Shown: positions 6,876 through 13,339 of the stretch, one piece after another
Numbering within the stretch: the stretch's first letter is position 1
Layout of the letters: every line of letters begins with the position of its first letter
Assembly (NCBI GenBank): GCA_903885415.1
Contig: CAISIP010000211.1
Coordinates: forward strand, 1-15,120
Length of the DNA stretch: 15,120 nucleotides
From: an uncultured beta proteobacterium
GTDB taxonomy: Bacteria > Pseudomonadota > Gammaproteobacteria > Burkholderiales > Burkholderiaceae_C
Reading direction: 5' to 3'
The notes under the pieces: model-generated
Seen by the model: only the letters and a program-made list of their open reading frames with translations
The model's database searches: none
Told to the model about the DNA's origin: nothing
Made by a program: the position numbers and the translations under genes

Positions 6876-8372
6876 TCAGTAAGCCACATTGATGTTCTTG
6901 ATCTGGGTGTAACTCATCAGTTCCCCAATCGAATGCTCGCGGCCGATGCCGCTGTCCTTGAAGCCGCCGAAAGGCGCGCCCTTGAAACGCTTGCCGCCGT
7001 GGCCGTTGATCCACACATAGCCGGCCTCCACCGCGTCCGCCAAGCGCATCGCGCGCGAGATGTCATTGGTCCAGATGTTGGCGCACAGACCGTAGTCGCT
7101 GTCGTTGACTTGCTCGAGCATGCTGGCCTCATCGTCCCACTCCAGTATCGCCATCACCGGGCCGAAGATCTCGTCGCGCGCGATAGTCATCGCATGGCGT
7201 ACCTGGTCGAAGATGGTGACGTCGATGAAATAGCCTTGTCGCAGCGCGTCTCCTGGTGCGTGCCCGCCGCCGCGCAACAGACGCGCGCCCTCGGCCTTGC
7301 CGCCCTGAATGTAGCCCATCACCCGGTCGTAATGCCGGCGTGATATCACCGGCCCCATCTGGGTGGACTCTTGCTCGGGCAGCCCGATCGCGATGCGCGC
7401 CGCACGCGCCATCACCGCATCGGTGAAGCGTTCGCGCACCGCGCTGTGGACGAACACGCGCGAGTTCGAGCCGCAGGACTGGCCCTGCGATACGGTGAAG
7501 TTCATTCCAGCAACCGCGGCGGCGGCGGCCTTGTCGACGTCGACATCGGGAAAGACGATCAACGGGTTCTTGCCGCCGAGCTCCAGCGAGAGCGTCTTGA
7601 TGCCAGCGCTTCGGGTGATCGCCAGCCCGGTCTGCACGCTGCCGGTGAAAGCGATGCGCCGGACATCCTTGTGTGCGACCAGCGCGCCGCCGCAGGTCGG
7701 TCCGTCGCCGGTCACGATGTTGAGCACACCCGGCGGAAAGAATTCCTGCGCCAGCTTGCCCATCCACAGCGCCGACAGCGGGGTCTGGTCAGCGGCCTTG
7801 AGGATGACGGTGTTGCCCGCCACCAGCGCCGGTGCAATCTTGCCGGCGGCAAAAGAGATCGGGTGGTTGTAGGGAATGATGCGCGCGACCACACCGAAGG
7901 GCTGCGGCCGGGTGTAGTCCAGCCCGCCGCCGGGTGTGGGAATCGTTTCCCCCTTGATCTCCATGCCCAGGCCGCCGAAGAAGTCGTGCAGTCCGGCGCC
8001 TTTGCGCGCGTCGTCAACCATCGGCAAGAAAGGGTTTCCGCTATCGACCGCGTCGAGCATGCCGAATGCGCGCGCGCGCTCGCGCACCGCGCTGGCGAAC
8101 TGTTTGCAATGCCGGACCCGGTCGTCCACATGCAGGCGGCTCCAGGCCGGGAATGCCGCCTTGCCCGCGTCGACAGCGTCCTGGATGTCCTGGGCATCGC
8201 CAGCGGGAACCTGGGTTATTTCCTGGTCGTAGGCGGGATTGAGCGTCGCCATCGTCCGGCCGGAGCGGCTGGCGACAAACTTTCCACCGATGGTCATTTT
8301 CCAGCCCTGGGTCTCCTGTTCGGCAGTCTGCAGCACCTGCAGCGCGAAGGGGTCGTCGAGTTGCAGCGCCAT
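6876..8372 (-). CDS. NAD(P)-dependent aldehyde dehydrogenase
   Basis: Oxidises an aldehyde to the carboxylic acid using NAD(P)+. The protein has 498 residues, standard for the ALDH superfamily. All catalytic landmarks are present: N169 in IPYNHP, K192 in VILKAADQTP, the FTGSVQTG nucleotide loop, E264 in LELGGKNP, the nucleophile C300 in GQSCGSNSR, EIFGPVMA, and the late GGFKDSGIGREHS motif. ATG 8372 (MALQLDDPFALQ) lies 1 nt after the SDR stop codon, and upstream extension would give low-complexity sequence overlapping the SDR gene. It is the middle gene of SDR-ALDH-SBP. The pairing with an SDR suggests alcohol to aldehyde to acid oxidation, but the specific aldehyde is not evident. Confidence 0.95.
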   Translation of the reverse strand: MALQLDDPFALQVLQTAEQETQGWKMTIGGKFVASRSGRTMATLNPAYDQEITQVPAGDAQDIQDAVDAGKAAFPAWSRLHVDDRVRHCKQFASAVRERARAFGMLDAVDSGNPFLPMVDDARKGAGLHDFFGGLGMEIKGETIPTPGGGLDYTRPQPFGVVARIIPYNHPISFAAGKIAPALVAGNTVILKAADQTPLSALWMGKLAQEFFPPGVLNIVTGDGPTCGGALVAHKDVRRIAFTGSVQTGLAITRSAGIKTLSLELGGKNPLIVFPDVDVDKAAAAAVAGMNFTVSQGQSCGSNSRVFVHSAVRERFTDAVMARAARIAIGLPEQESTQMGPVISRRHYDRVMGYIQGGKAEGARLLRGGGHAPGDALRQGYFIDVTIFDQVRHAMTIARDEIFGPVMAILEWDDEASMLEQVNDSDYGLCANIWTNDISRAMRLADAVEAGYVWINGHGGKRFKGAPFGGFKDSGIGREHSIGELMSYTQIKNINVAY

Positions 8373-8373
8373 G

Positions 8374-9141
8374 TCAGTGCAGGCAGGAGCCGCCGTCGAC
8401 GACCAGCGTCTGGCCGGTGATGAAGTCGCTGTCGGCGGACGCGAAGAAGACGATCGCACCGGTCAGGTCTTCGGGTGTCTGCACCCGCTTAAGCGCCCGC
8501 GTCGCGGTGGCTGCGGTGCGCATCTTGACGATACCGTCGTCGGGGTTCTCTTCCGACAGCGTGCTTCCCGGCGCGACGCAGTTGACGCAGATGTTGTCGC
8601 GGCCGACCTCGTTGGCGAGCGTCTTGGTGAAGCCCAAGATGGCGGCCTTTGAGCTCACATAATGGATCCTGCTCGGCGAGCCTTTGAGCGCGGTACCCGA
8701 GCTGATGTTGATGATCTTGCCGTAGCCCTGCGAACGCATCACCGGTATCACGGCGCAACTGGCAAGCCAGGTTCCCTTGAGGTTCACGCCCATCATCCGG
8801 TCCCATTCGTCGACCGTTATTTCGTCAAAGGGGGCCCGCGACATCGGTACGGTGGCGAAGATGGCGGCGTTGTTGACCAGCACGTCGATGCGGCCGAATC
8901 GCGCAAGGGCGGCCTGCGCCATGCGCTCGACGCTGTTCTTGTCCGATACGTCGGTGCGCAATCCGATCGCCTGGTGACCGGCGGACTGCAACTCCTGCGC
9001 GACCGCCAGCGCGGCGCGCTCGTCGATTTCGGCGACGACCACGCTCGCGCCTTCGTGCGCCAGCCGCAAGGCGTAGGCCCTGCCTATGCCGTGACCGCCT
9101 CCTGTGATGATTGCCACCCTGCCTTCGAGCCTTCCAGCCAT
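8374..9141 (-). CDS. short-chain dehydrogenase/reductase (SDR)
   Basis: A classical SDR of 255 residues, oxidising or reducing a hydroxyl or keto group with NAD(P)H. Motifs in order are TGGGHGIG (14-20, cofactor loop), acidic E38 after beta-2 (favouring NAD over NADP), D64, NNAA (90-93), N120, the catalytic Ser in INISSG (S147 or S148), Y161-x-x-x-K165 in YVSSK, and the late VVDGG end. The ATG at 9141 has AGGAG (9147-9151) 5 nt upstream. The open frame extends far upstream without a stop on this strand, but that region is the antisense of the neighbouring binding-protein gene. It is the first gene of the minus arm and is divergent from the plus-arm binding protein across a 60-nt gap. Confidence 0.95.
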   Translation of the reverse strand: MAGRLEGRVAIITGGGHGIGRAYALRLAHEGASVVVAEIDERAALAVAQELQSAGHQAIGLRTDVSDKNSVERMAQAALARFGRIDVLVNNAAIFATVPMSRAPFDEITVDEWDRMMGVNLKGTWLASCAVIPVMRSQGYGKIINISSGTALKGSPSRIHYVSSKAAILGFTKTLANEVGRDNICVNCVAPGSTLSEENPDDGIVKMRTAATATRALKRVQTPEDLTGAIVFFASADSDFITGQTLVVDGGSCLH

Positions 9142-9153
9142 GCGTTCTCCTGT

Positions 9154-9170
9154 GTGGAACGGCGTTCCAC
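9154..9170. promoter_or_regulatory. operator palindrome between the divergent arms
   Basis: GTGGAAC-GGC-GTTCCAC is a perfect 7-bp inverted repeat with a 3-nt centre. Its TGGAAC-N3-GTTCCA core resembles IclR-family operators (TGGAA...TTCCA). It covers the expected -35 of the plus-arm promoter and lies 3 nt upstream of the SDR ribosome-binding site, where a repressor could silence both arms at once. No IclR gene is in the window. The match to IclR sites is by eye. Confidence 0.55.
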
Positions 9171-9173
9171 GGT

Positions 9174-9183
9174 TGTCGCGACA
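9174..9183. promoter_or_regulatory. second palindrome in the divergent gap
   Basis: TGTCGCGACA is a perfect 10-bp self-complementary palindrome, 3 nt past the GTGGAAC operator and 3 nt before the plus-arm -10. Together with the operator it fills most of the 60-nt gap between 9142 and 9201. It could be a second half of a regulator site or a chance GC-rich palindrome. Confidence 0.35.
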
Positions 9184-9186
9184 TTG

Positions 9187-9192
9187 TATGAT
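9187..9192 (+). promoter_or_regulatory. -10 element of the plus-arm promoter
   Basis: TATGAT matches TATAAT at five of six positions. Transcription would start near 9199, only about 3 nt before the ATG at 9202, and no Shine-Dalgarno precedes that ATG. The transcript may therefore be leaderless or nearly so. The -35 region at the usual distance is poor (GTTCCA) and coincides with the operator palindrome. Confidence 0.4.
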
Positions 9193-9201
9193 CACCGGCC
9201 C

Positions 9202-10290
9202 ATGACGCATTCGAGCATCCCTTCCAAAAGCGCCTGCGCTTCGCCGCGCTGTACGCTGCGCAGCGCGCTCGCAGCCGCAGCGCTTGTCGTGCTGGGCGCA
9301 GCAAGCCCGTCGGCGCTGGCGCAGTCCTTTGCCGAGCTCGCTGCCAGAGCCGACCCGGCGCGGCACCAGCGCCTGGTCGAAGCCGCCAGACGCGAGGGGT
9401 CGGTCAGCTTCTACTCTTCGGTTCCCGAGAAGGATATGGCGGTACTTGCCGCCGACTTTGAGAAGCGCTACGGCGTCAAGGTCAACACCTGGCGCGCTTC
9501 CACGGTCAAGGTGGTGCAGCGACTGCTGGCTGAAAAGCGTGCGGGGCGATGGGACTTTGACGCCGTCGACATATCGGGCCCGGAGATGGAAATCCTGTAC
9601 CGCGAAGCGGTGCTGCAGGAGGTCGAGTCCGAGCACCACCGCCACCTGTTGCCCGAAACGCTGATGGCGCATCGGGGCTGGGCGCCGCAGTTTCTCAGCG
9701 TCTTCGTTCAGGCGTACAACACCAACGCGGTCAAAAGGGCCGACCTGCCCCGTTCCTACGAAGATCTGCTCCACCCGCGTTGGAAGGGCATGCTCGGCGT
9801 CGAGGCCAACGACCAGGAGTGGTACTGCGGCGTGGTCAAGCACCTGGGCCGCGACAAGGGCGCCAAGCTGTTTCGCGACATCGTCGACCGCAACGGGTGG
9901 TCGGTCCGCAACGGCCATACGCTGCTCAACAACATCGTCGTCTCCGGCGAGGTTGGGTTGGGGCTGACGGTCTACAGCTACATGGTCGATCAAGCGCGCA
10001 GCAGCGGCGCACCGGTCGACTGGTTCGCGATGGACCCGCTGATCGGCCGCTCCAACGGCATCGGCGTGTCGAGGCGACCGGCGCATCCCAATGCGGCCCT
10101 GCTGTTCTATGAATACATGATCAGCGACGCGCAGCCTTTGATGGTGAAGATGAACTACCTATCGCCGGTCATCAAGCTGGCCACCCCCATGAAGGGCGCC
10201 AAGGTGCTGTTCCTCGACCCGGCGGCGCCGCGCGAGGAGATGGAGAAGTGCGAGGCCGAGTTCAGCGCTTTGCTCAAGGGCCCTAAATAG
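9202..10290 (+). CDS. periplasmic extracellular solute-binding protein (plus arm)
   Basis: A 362-residue secreted binding protein, paralogous to the minus-arm copy. The signal peptide runs MTHSSIPSKSACASPRCTLR then an alanine-rich core, with probable cleavage after SALA (residue 40). Shared landmarks with the other copy include FYSS, FEKRYGVKVNTWRAS, FVQAYNTN, LLHPRWKGMLG, HPNAALLFYEYM and the closing LLKGPK. ATG 9202 is the only Met that leaves a complete signal peptide; the frame is open far upstream but only because it is antisense to the SDR gene. It has no Shine-Dalgarno. The gene is followed 16 nt later by the TauD-like dioxygenase, so the two form an operon. As for the other copy, no transport permease or ATPase is nearby. 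Confidence 0.9.
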   Translation: MTHSSIPSKSACASPRCTLRSALAAAALVVLGAASPSALAQSFAELAARADPARHQRLVEAARREGSVSFYSSVPEKDMAVLAADFEKRYGVKVNTWRASTVKVVQRLLAEKRAGRWDFDAVDISGPEMEILYREAVLQEVESEHHRHLLPETLMAHRGWAPQFLSVFVQAYNTNAVKRADLPRSYEDLLHPRWKGMLGVEANDQEWYCGVVKHLGRDKGAKLFRDIVDRNGWSVRNGHTLLNNIVVSGEVGLGLTVYSYMVDQARSSGAPVDWFAMDPLIGRSNGIGVSRRPAHPNAALLFYEYMISDAQPLMVKMNYLSPVIKLATPMKGAKVLFLDPAAPREEMEKCEAEFSALLKGPK

Positions 10291-10306
10291 GCCGATCGGA
10301 ACCACC

Positions 10307-11134
10307 ATGTCCTTGCAATTCATTCCACTGGGCGATGCGCTGGGCGCCGAGGTGATCGGACTGAACCCGCACGCGATCACGCCGGAGCAGGCGGGCGCGC
10401 TGTACCAGGGCTGGCTGCGCCACCATGTGCTGGTGCTGCGCGGGCATCCGATGTCCGAGGAGGCGCTGATCGCCTTCGCGGCGTGCTTTGGACCGATCGA
10501 GATGGCGCGCCGGCGCTCGCCGTTGGCGATCCGCCCGGAGATCATGGTGATCTCCAATATCCGAGAGAACGGCGAGCAGGTTGGCGCCTTGCCCGATGGT
10601 GAACTGTCCTTTCATTTCGACCGCATCCACCAGAAAATTCCGAACAAGGCTGGCGTACTGCATGCGCTCGAGGTTCCCGACCGCGGCGGTGAAACGCTGT
10701 TTGCCAATATGTGCCTGGCCTGGGAGTCGCTGGCAGAGCCTACCCGCAAGCGGCTGGAAGGGCTCAGCGCGCTCAACACCTACGAGTACGGTCAGACGCA
10801 CGCGCAGTCCAAGACCCTTTCTGAGCTTACCCCGAGCTCGGTGCACCCGGTGGTTCGAACGCTTCCCGAGAGCGGCAAGAAGGCGCTCTATGTCTGTCGG
10901 TTGATGACCGACCGCATCAACGGCCTGTCGGACGCTGATAGCCGCGCATTGCTCGACGAGATTTGCGACCATGTGGAAGACCCGCGTTTTCGCTATGAGC
11001 ACGCGTGGAAAGCCGGCGACACCCTGCTATGGGACAACCGCTGCACCATCCACGCCCGCAACGACTTCGATGGCGCGCAGCGCCGCCTGATGAAGCGCGT
11101 CACCGTGGGCGATCACGCGCCGCCGGTGCACTGA
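10307..11134 (+). CDS. TauD/TfdA-family 2-oxoglutarate-dependent dioxygenase
   Basis: A 275-residue Fe(II)/2-oxoglutarate oxygenase that couples oxidation of 2-oxoglutarate to succinate with hydroxylation of a substrate; TauD cleaves taurine and TfdA 2,4-D by this chemistry. The iron-binding facial triad is visible as H103-x-D105 in LSFHFDRIHQ and distal H249 in WDNRCTIHARNDF. The 2-oxoglutarate-binding Arg is in AQRRLMKR (R260, 11 residues after H249). The canonical W-H-T/S-D is replaced by F-H-F-D, which is a mild departure. The start ATG is 16 nt after the binding-protein stop. Substrate is unknown; being in a catabolic module, it may hydroxylate or dealkylate a side chain to feed the neighbouring dehydrogenases, but this is inference. 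Confidence 0.9.
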   Translation: MSLQFIPLGDALGAEVIGLNPHAITPEQAGALYQGWLRHHVLVLRGHPMSEEALIAFAACFGPIEMARRRSPLAIRPEIMVISNIRENGEQVGALPDGELSFHFDRIHQKIPNKAGVLHALEVPDRGGETLFANMCLAWESLAEPTRKRLEGLSALNTYEYGQTHAQSKTLSELTPSSVHPVVRTLPESGKKALYVCRLMTDRINGLSDADSRALLDEICDHVEDPRFRYEHAWKAGDTLLWDNRCTIHARNDFDGAQRRLMKRVTVGDHAPPVH

Positions 11135-11161
11135 AGTGCGCCGCGGCAGGGCGCTTCAGTG
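11129..11161. terminator. bidirectional hairpin overlapping two stop codons
   Basis: CACTGAAG (11129-11136) pairs perfectly with CTTCAGTG (11154-11161). Inside it, after a 2-nt TG bulge, CGCC pairs with GGCG around a 7-nt loop, for 12 pairs in all. The TGA of the dioxygenase (11132-11134) and the TGA of the convergent LysR gene (11156-11158) sit in the two arms. The symmetric placement at a tail-to-tail junction argues for a shared terminator, although U-tracts are absent. Confidence 0.6.
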
Positions 11162-12058
11162 GCCCGTCATCAGCGCCGCCAAGGTGTCGCGTATCAACTG
11201 TTGCGTCGCCTGCAGCGTCAGCGTGGCCGGGCGCTGCGCGCTCGACGCCAGCGCGATCTGGATGCGCAGCGCCGGATCGCGGATGCTGCGCAGCAGGTAG
11301 GAGGCCGGCTTGACCGAGCTCTTGACGGCGTTGCGCGACAGGATGGCGTAGCCCGCGCCGTCGGCGACCAGATCGAGGATCGCCGAGACGCCGTCGATCT
11401 CCATCGCAATCAGGGGCCGGCAGCCGATGGCCGCGAGCTCCGACTCGACCTGCATGCGGATCGCGTTGGGCCGGCTCGGTATGACCAGCGGCAGTTTGGC
11501 GACCGCACGCAGCCCGATCGGCCTGGAGGCGGCCCGGCTGGCTCCTCGCGCCTGGACCAGGAACAGTTCCTCCAGCTGCAGCGGCACGGCGTCGAGTTCG
11601 GGACCGGCGCGCAGGTTGTAGAGCAGGGCGACGTCGAGCCGTCCATTGACCAGCGACTCCTGCATCGCGGTCGATAGCCCCTCGCTGATCGAGATCGTCG
11701 CGTCGGGCATCTGCGCGCGAAAGGCGCGCGTCAGCGGAACGGTCAGCAGCCGCGCAAGACTGGGCGGCAGTCCCACCGCGACGCGTCCTGCGAGCGCGCC
11801 GCGCACCCGGCCCAGTTCTTCCCGGGCGCGCTCGACCTGATGCAGGATGCCGCGTCCGTGGGCGAGCAACAGACGCCCGGCCTCGGTGGGGCTGGCGCCG
11901 CGCCCGTTGCGCGTGAGCAGGCTCTGGCGCAGTTCGACCTCCAGCAGCCGCACCTGGCGGCTTAGAGCCGGCTGCGCAATCCCCAGCGCGGCCGACGCCC
12001 GGGTGAAACTACCGAGTTCGGCGACACGGACGAAATATCCGATCTGCTTAAGGTCCAT
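11156..12058 (-). CDS. LysR-type transcriptional regulator (probable regulator of the downstream lig/pmd operon)
   Basis: A 300-residue LysR-family activator/repressor. The N-terminal winged helix-turn-helix is MDLKQIGYFVRVAELGSF, then TRASAALGIAQPALSRQVRLLE (about 19-40), continuing to a dimerisation helix (about 60-90). The effector-binding domain starts near GRVAVGLPPSLARLL and includes the typical SISEG, GRLDVALL and VADGAGYAILSRNAV segments. Its sequence resembles the Nac/CysB-like LysR group, but the inducer is not predictable. The gene is divergent from the oxalomesaconate tautomerase gene 122 nt away, the classic layout for a LysR protein and its target operon. It is convergent with the TauD-like gene. 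The leader lacks a purine-rich Shine-Dalgarno; it is C-rich instead. Confidence 0.93.
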   Translation of the reverse strand: MDLKQIGYFVRVAELGSFTRASAALGIAQPALSRQVRLLEVELRQSLLTRNGRGASPTEAGRLLLAHGRGILHQVERAREELGRVRGALAGRVAVGLPPSLARLLTVPLTRAFRAQMPDATISISEGLSTAMQESLVNGRLDVALLYNLRAGPELDAVPLQLEELFLVQARGASRAASRPIGLRAVAKLPLVIPSRPNAIRMQVESELAAIGCRPLIAMEIDGVSAILDLVADGAGYAILSRNAVKSSVKPASYLLRSIRDPALRIQIALASSAQRPATLTLQATQQLIRDTLAALMTGH

Positions 12059-12108
12059 GGTGCGAGGGGGAGGGGGTCTGTCACTACTGTAATAGCGTGG
12101 CGCTGGCT

Positions 12109-12125
12109 ATATCGTAGCGGCATAT
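12109..12125. promoter_or_regulatory. candidate LysR-type operator, ATAT-N9-ATAT
   Basis: ATAT (12109-12112) and ATAT (12122-12125) form a 17-bp interrupted dyad in the 122-nt gap between the LysR gene and the galD-like gene. An overlapping small repeat, GCTA-TATCG-TAGC (12107-12119), adds symmetry. LysR sites are AT-rich dyads with a T-N11-A core; this site has the AT-rich dyad but not a strict T-N11-A pair. The assignment rests mainly on position. Confidence 0.35.
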
Positions 12126-12180
12126 CTGCTAGAGGCTGGGCGGCCCTCAGGTTTTCTTCGCCACAGGCCACAATAGGCCC

Positions 12181-13314
12181 ATGCAAACTGCTATTCCTGC
12201 CCTGTTCATGCGCGGCGGCACCTCGCGAGGACCGTTCTTTCTGGCCTCCGACCTGCCCGGGGACCTGGCGACCCGCAACCGGGTGCTGCTCGCGGTGATG
12301 GGTTCGCCTGACAAACGCCAGATCGACGGGCTGGGCGGCGCACATCCGCTGACCAGCAAGGTGGGCATCGTCTCGATCGGCAGCAAACCCGGTGTGGCGC
12401 TGGACTTCCTTTTCGCACAGTTGCAGCCTGACAAGGACACGGTCGACACGACGCCGAACTGCGGCAACATGCTCGCTGCGGTGCTGCCGTTCGCGCTCGA
12501 GCGCGGTTTGATCCAGGCGCAGGGCGACACCACGACGGTACGGGTCCTGACGCTCAACACCGACATGCAGTGCGACGTGACGGTGCAAACGCCGATGACA
12601 CCGCGTGGTCGGCGGGTGCGCTACGACGGCGATGCGCGGATCGACGGCGTACCCGGTGCTTCGGCGCCCATCACCATCAATTTTCTGGATACCGCCGGCT
12701 CGGTCTGCGCCGGTCTGCTGCCCACGGGCAGGGTGCGCGACCGGGTGACGGTCGACGCCGACCCTGCGCAGGGCTTGGAAGCCTTCACGCTGGACGTGAC
12801 CTGCATCGACAACGGAATGCCACTGGTGATGCTGCGCGCGTCGGATCTGGGGTGCACCGGCCAGGAGAGCGTGGCCGAGCTCAACGCCGACACCGGGTTG
12901 AAGCGGCGCCTGGAAGCGCTGCGCCTGAAGACGGGGCAGTTGATGGGCCTGGGCGACGTCGGCAAGAAGTCGTTTCCCAAGATGACGCTGCTATCGCGCC
13001 CGCTGGCCGGCGGCGCGCTCAGCACCCGCAGCTTCATTCCCCATGTATGCCACGATGCTATTGGCGTGCTGGCTGCGGTGACGGTGGGCACCGCCTGCGT
13101 TCTTGATGGCTCGGTGACCGAGGGCATCGCCGTGATGCCGTCCGGCAACCCGAAAGTGGTGTCGGTCGAGCACCCAACCGGCGAGTTCAGCGTCGAGCTC
13201 GGCATCGATCCGGCCAATCCCCAACGGGTCACGCGCGCCGCTTTGCTGCGCACCGCGCGGCTGATCATGCGCGGAGAGGTCATGGTCCCGAGCGCCGTCT
13301 GGGCCGGCGCTTGA
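12181..13314 (+). CDS. galD: 4-oxalomesaconate tautomerase / 1,3-allylic isomerase (PrpF superfamily)
   Basis: Isomerises 4-oxalomesaconate (GalD of gallate degradation; LigU/PmdU in protocatechuate 4,5-cleavage) so that the hydratase can act. The 377-residue protein belongs to the PrpF isomerase superfamily: FMRGGTSRGPFF, VMGSPDKRQIDGLGGAHPLTSK, CGNML (the conserved Cys region near residue 98), LDTAGSVCAGLLPTG, and the late HPTGEFSVEL and TRAALLRTARLIMRGEV motifs are all typical. ATG 12181 has only a weak ATAGG before it. It is the first gene of the operon that continues with ligJ, ligK and ligI. The exact reaction (keto/enol tautomerisation versus allylic shift) cannot be told from the sequence. 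GalD and LigU names are synonyms by homology. Confidence 0.9.
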   Translation: MQTAIPALFMRGGTSRGPFFLASDLPGDLATRNRVLLAVMGSPDKRQIDGLGGAHPLTSKVGIVSIGSKPGVALDFLFAQLQPDKDTVDTTPNCGNMLAAVLPFALERGLIQAQGDTTTVRVLTLNTDMQCDVTVQTPMTPRGRRVRYDGDARIDGVPGASAPITINFLDTAGSVCAGLLPTGRVRDRVTVDADPAQGLEAFTLDVTCIDNGMPLVMLRASDLGCTGQESVAELNADTGLKRRLEALRLKTGQLMGLGDVGKKSFPKMTLLSRPLAGGALSTRSFIPHVCHDAIGVLAAVTVGTACVLDGSVTEGIAVMPSGNPKVVSVEHPTGEFSVELGIDPANPQRVTRAALLRTARLIMRGEVMVPSAVWAGA

Positions 13315-13339
13315 ATTATTTCGCAACGACAAGGATTCC

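Noticed and set aside
8373..8459. Longer aldehyde dehydrogenase start at 8459
   Set aside because: The additional 29 residues are low-complexity Ser/Arg/Ala and overlap the SDR coding end; ALDH homologues start near MALQLDD.
8662..9201. Upstream extension of the plus-arm binding protein into the SDR gene
   Set aside because: The frame is open by chance of GC-rich composition; a signal peptide and the intergenic -10 element only fit the start at 9202.
9142..10086. Upstream extension of the SDR frame to 10086
   Set aside because: The extra ~315 residues are antisense to the binding-protein gene, while AGGAG and the SDR N-terminal motif support the ATG at 9141.
12064..12076. G-rich run as a G-quadruplex
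   Set aside because: Only two G-tracts (G5-A-G5) are present; four tracts are needed for an intramolecular quadruplex.
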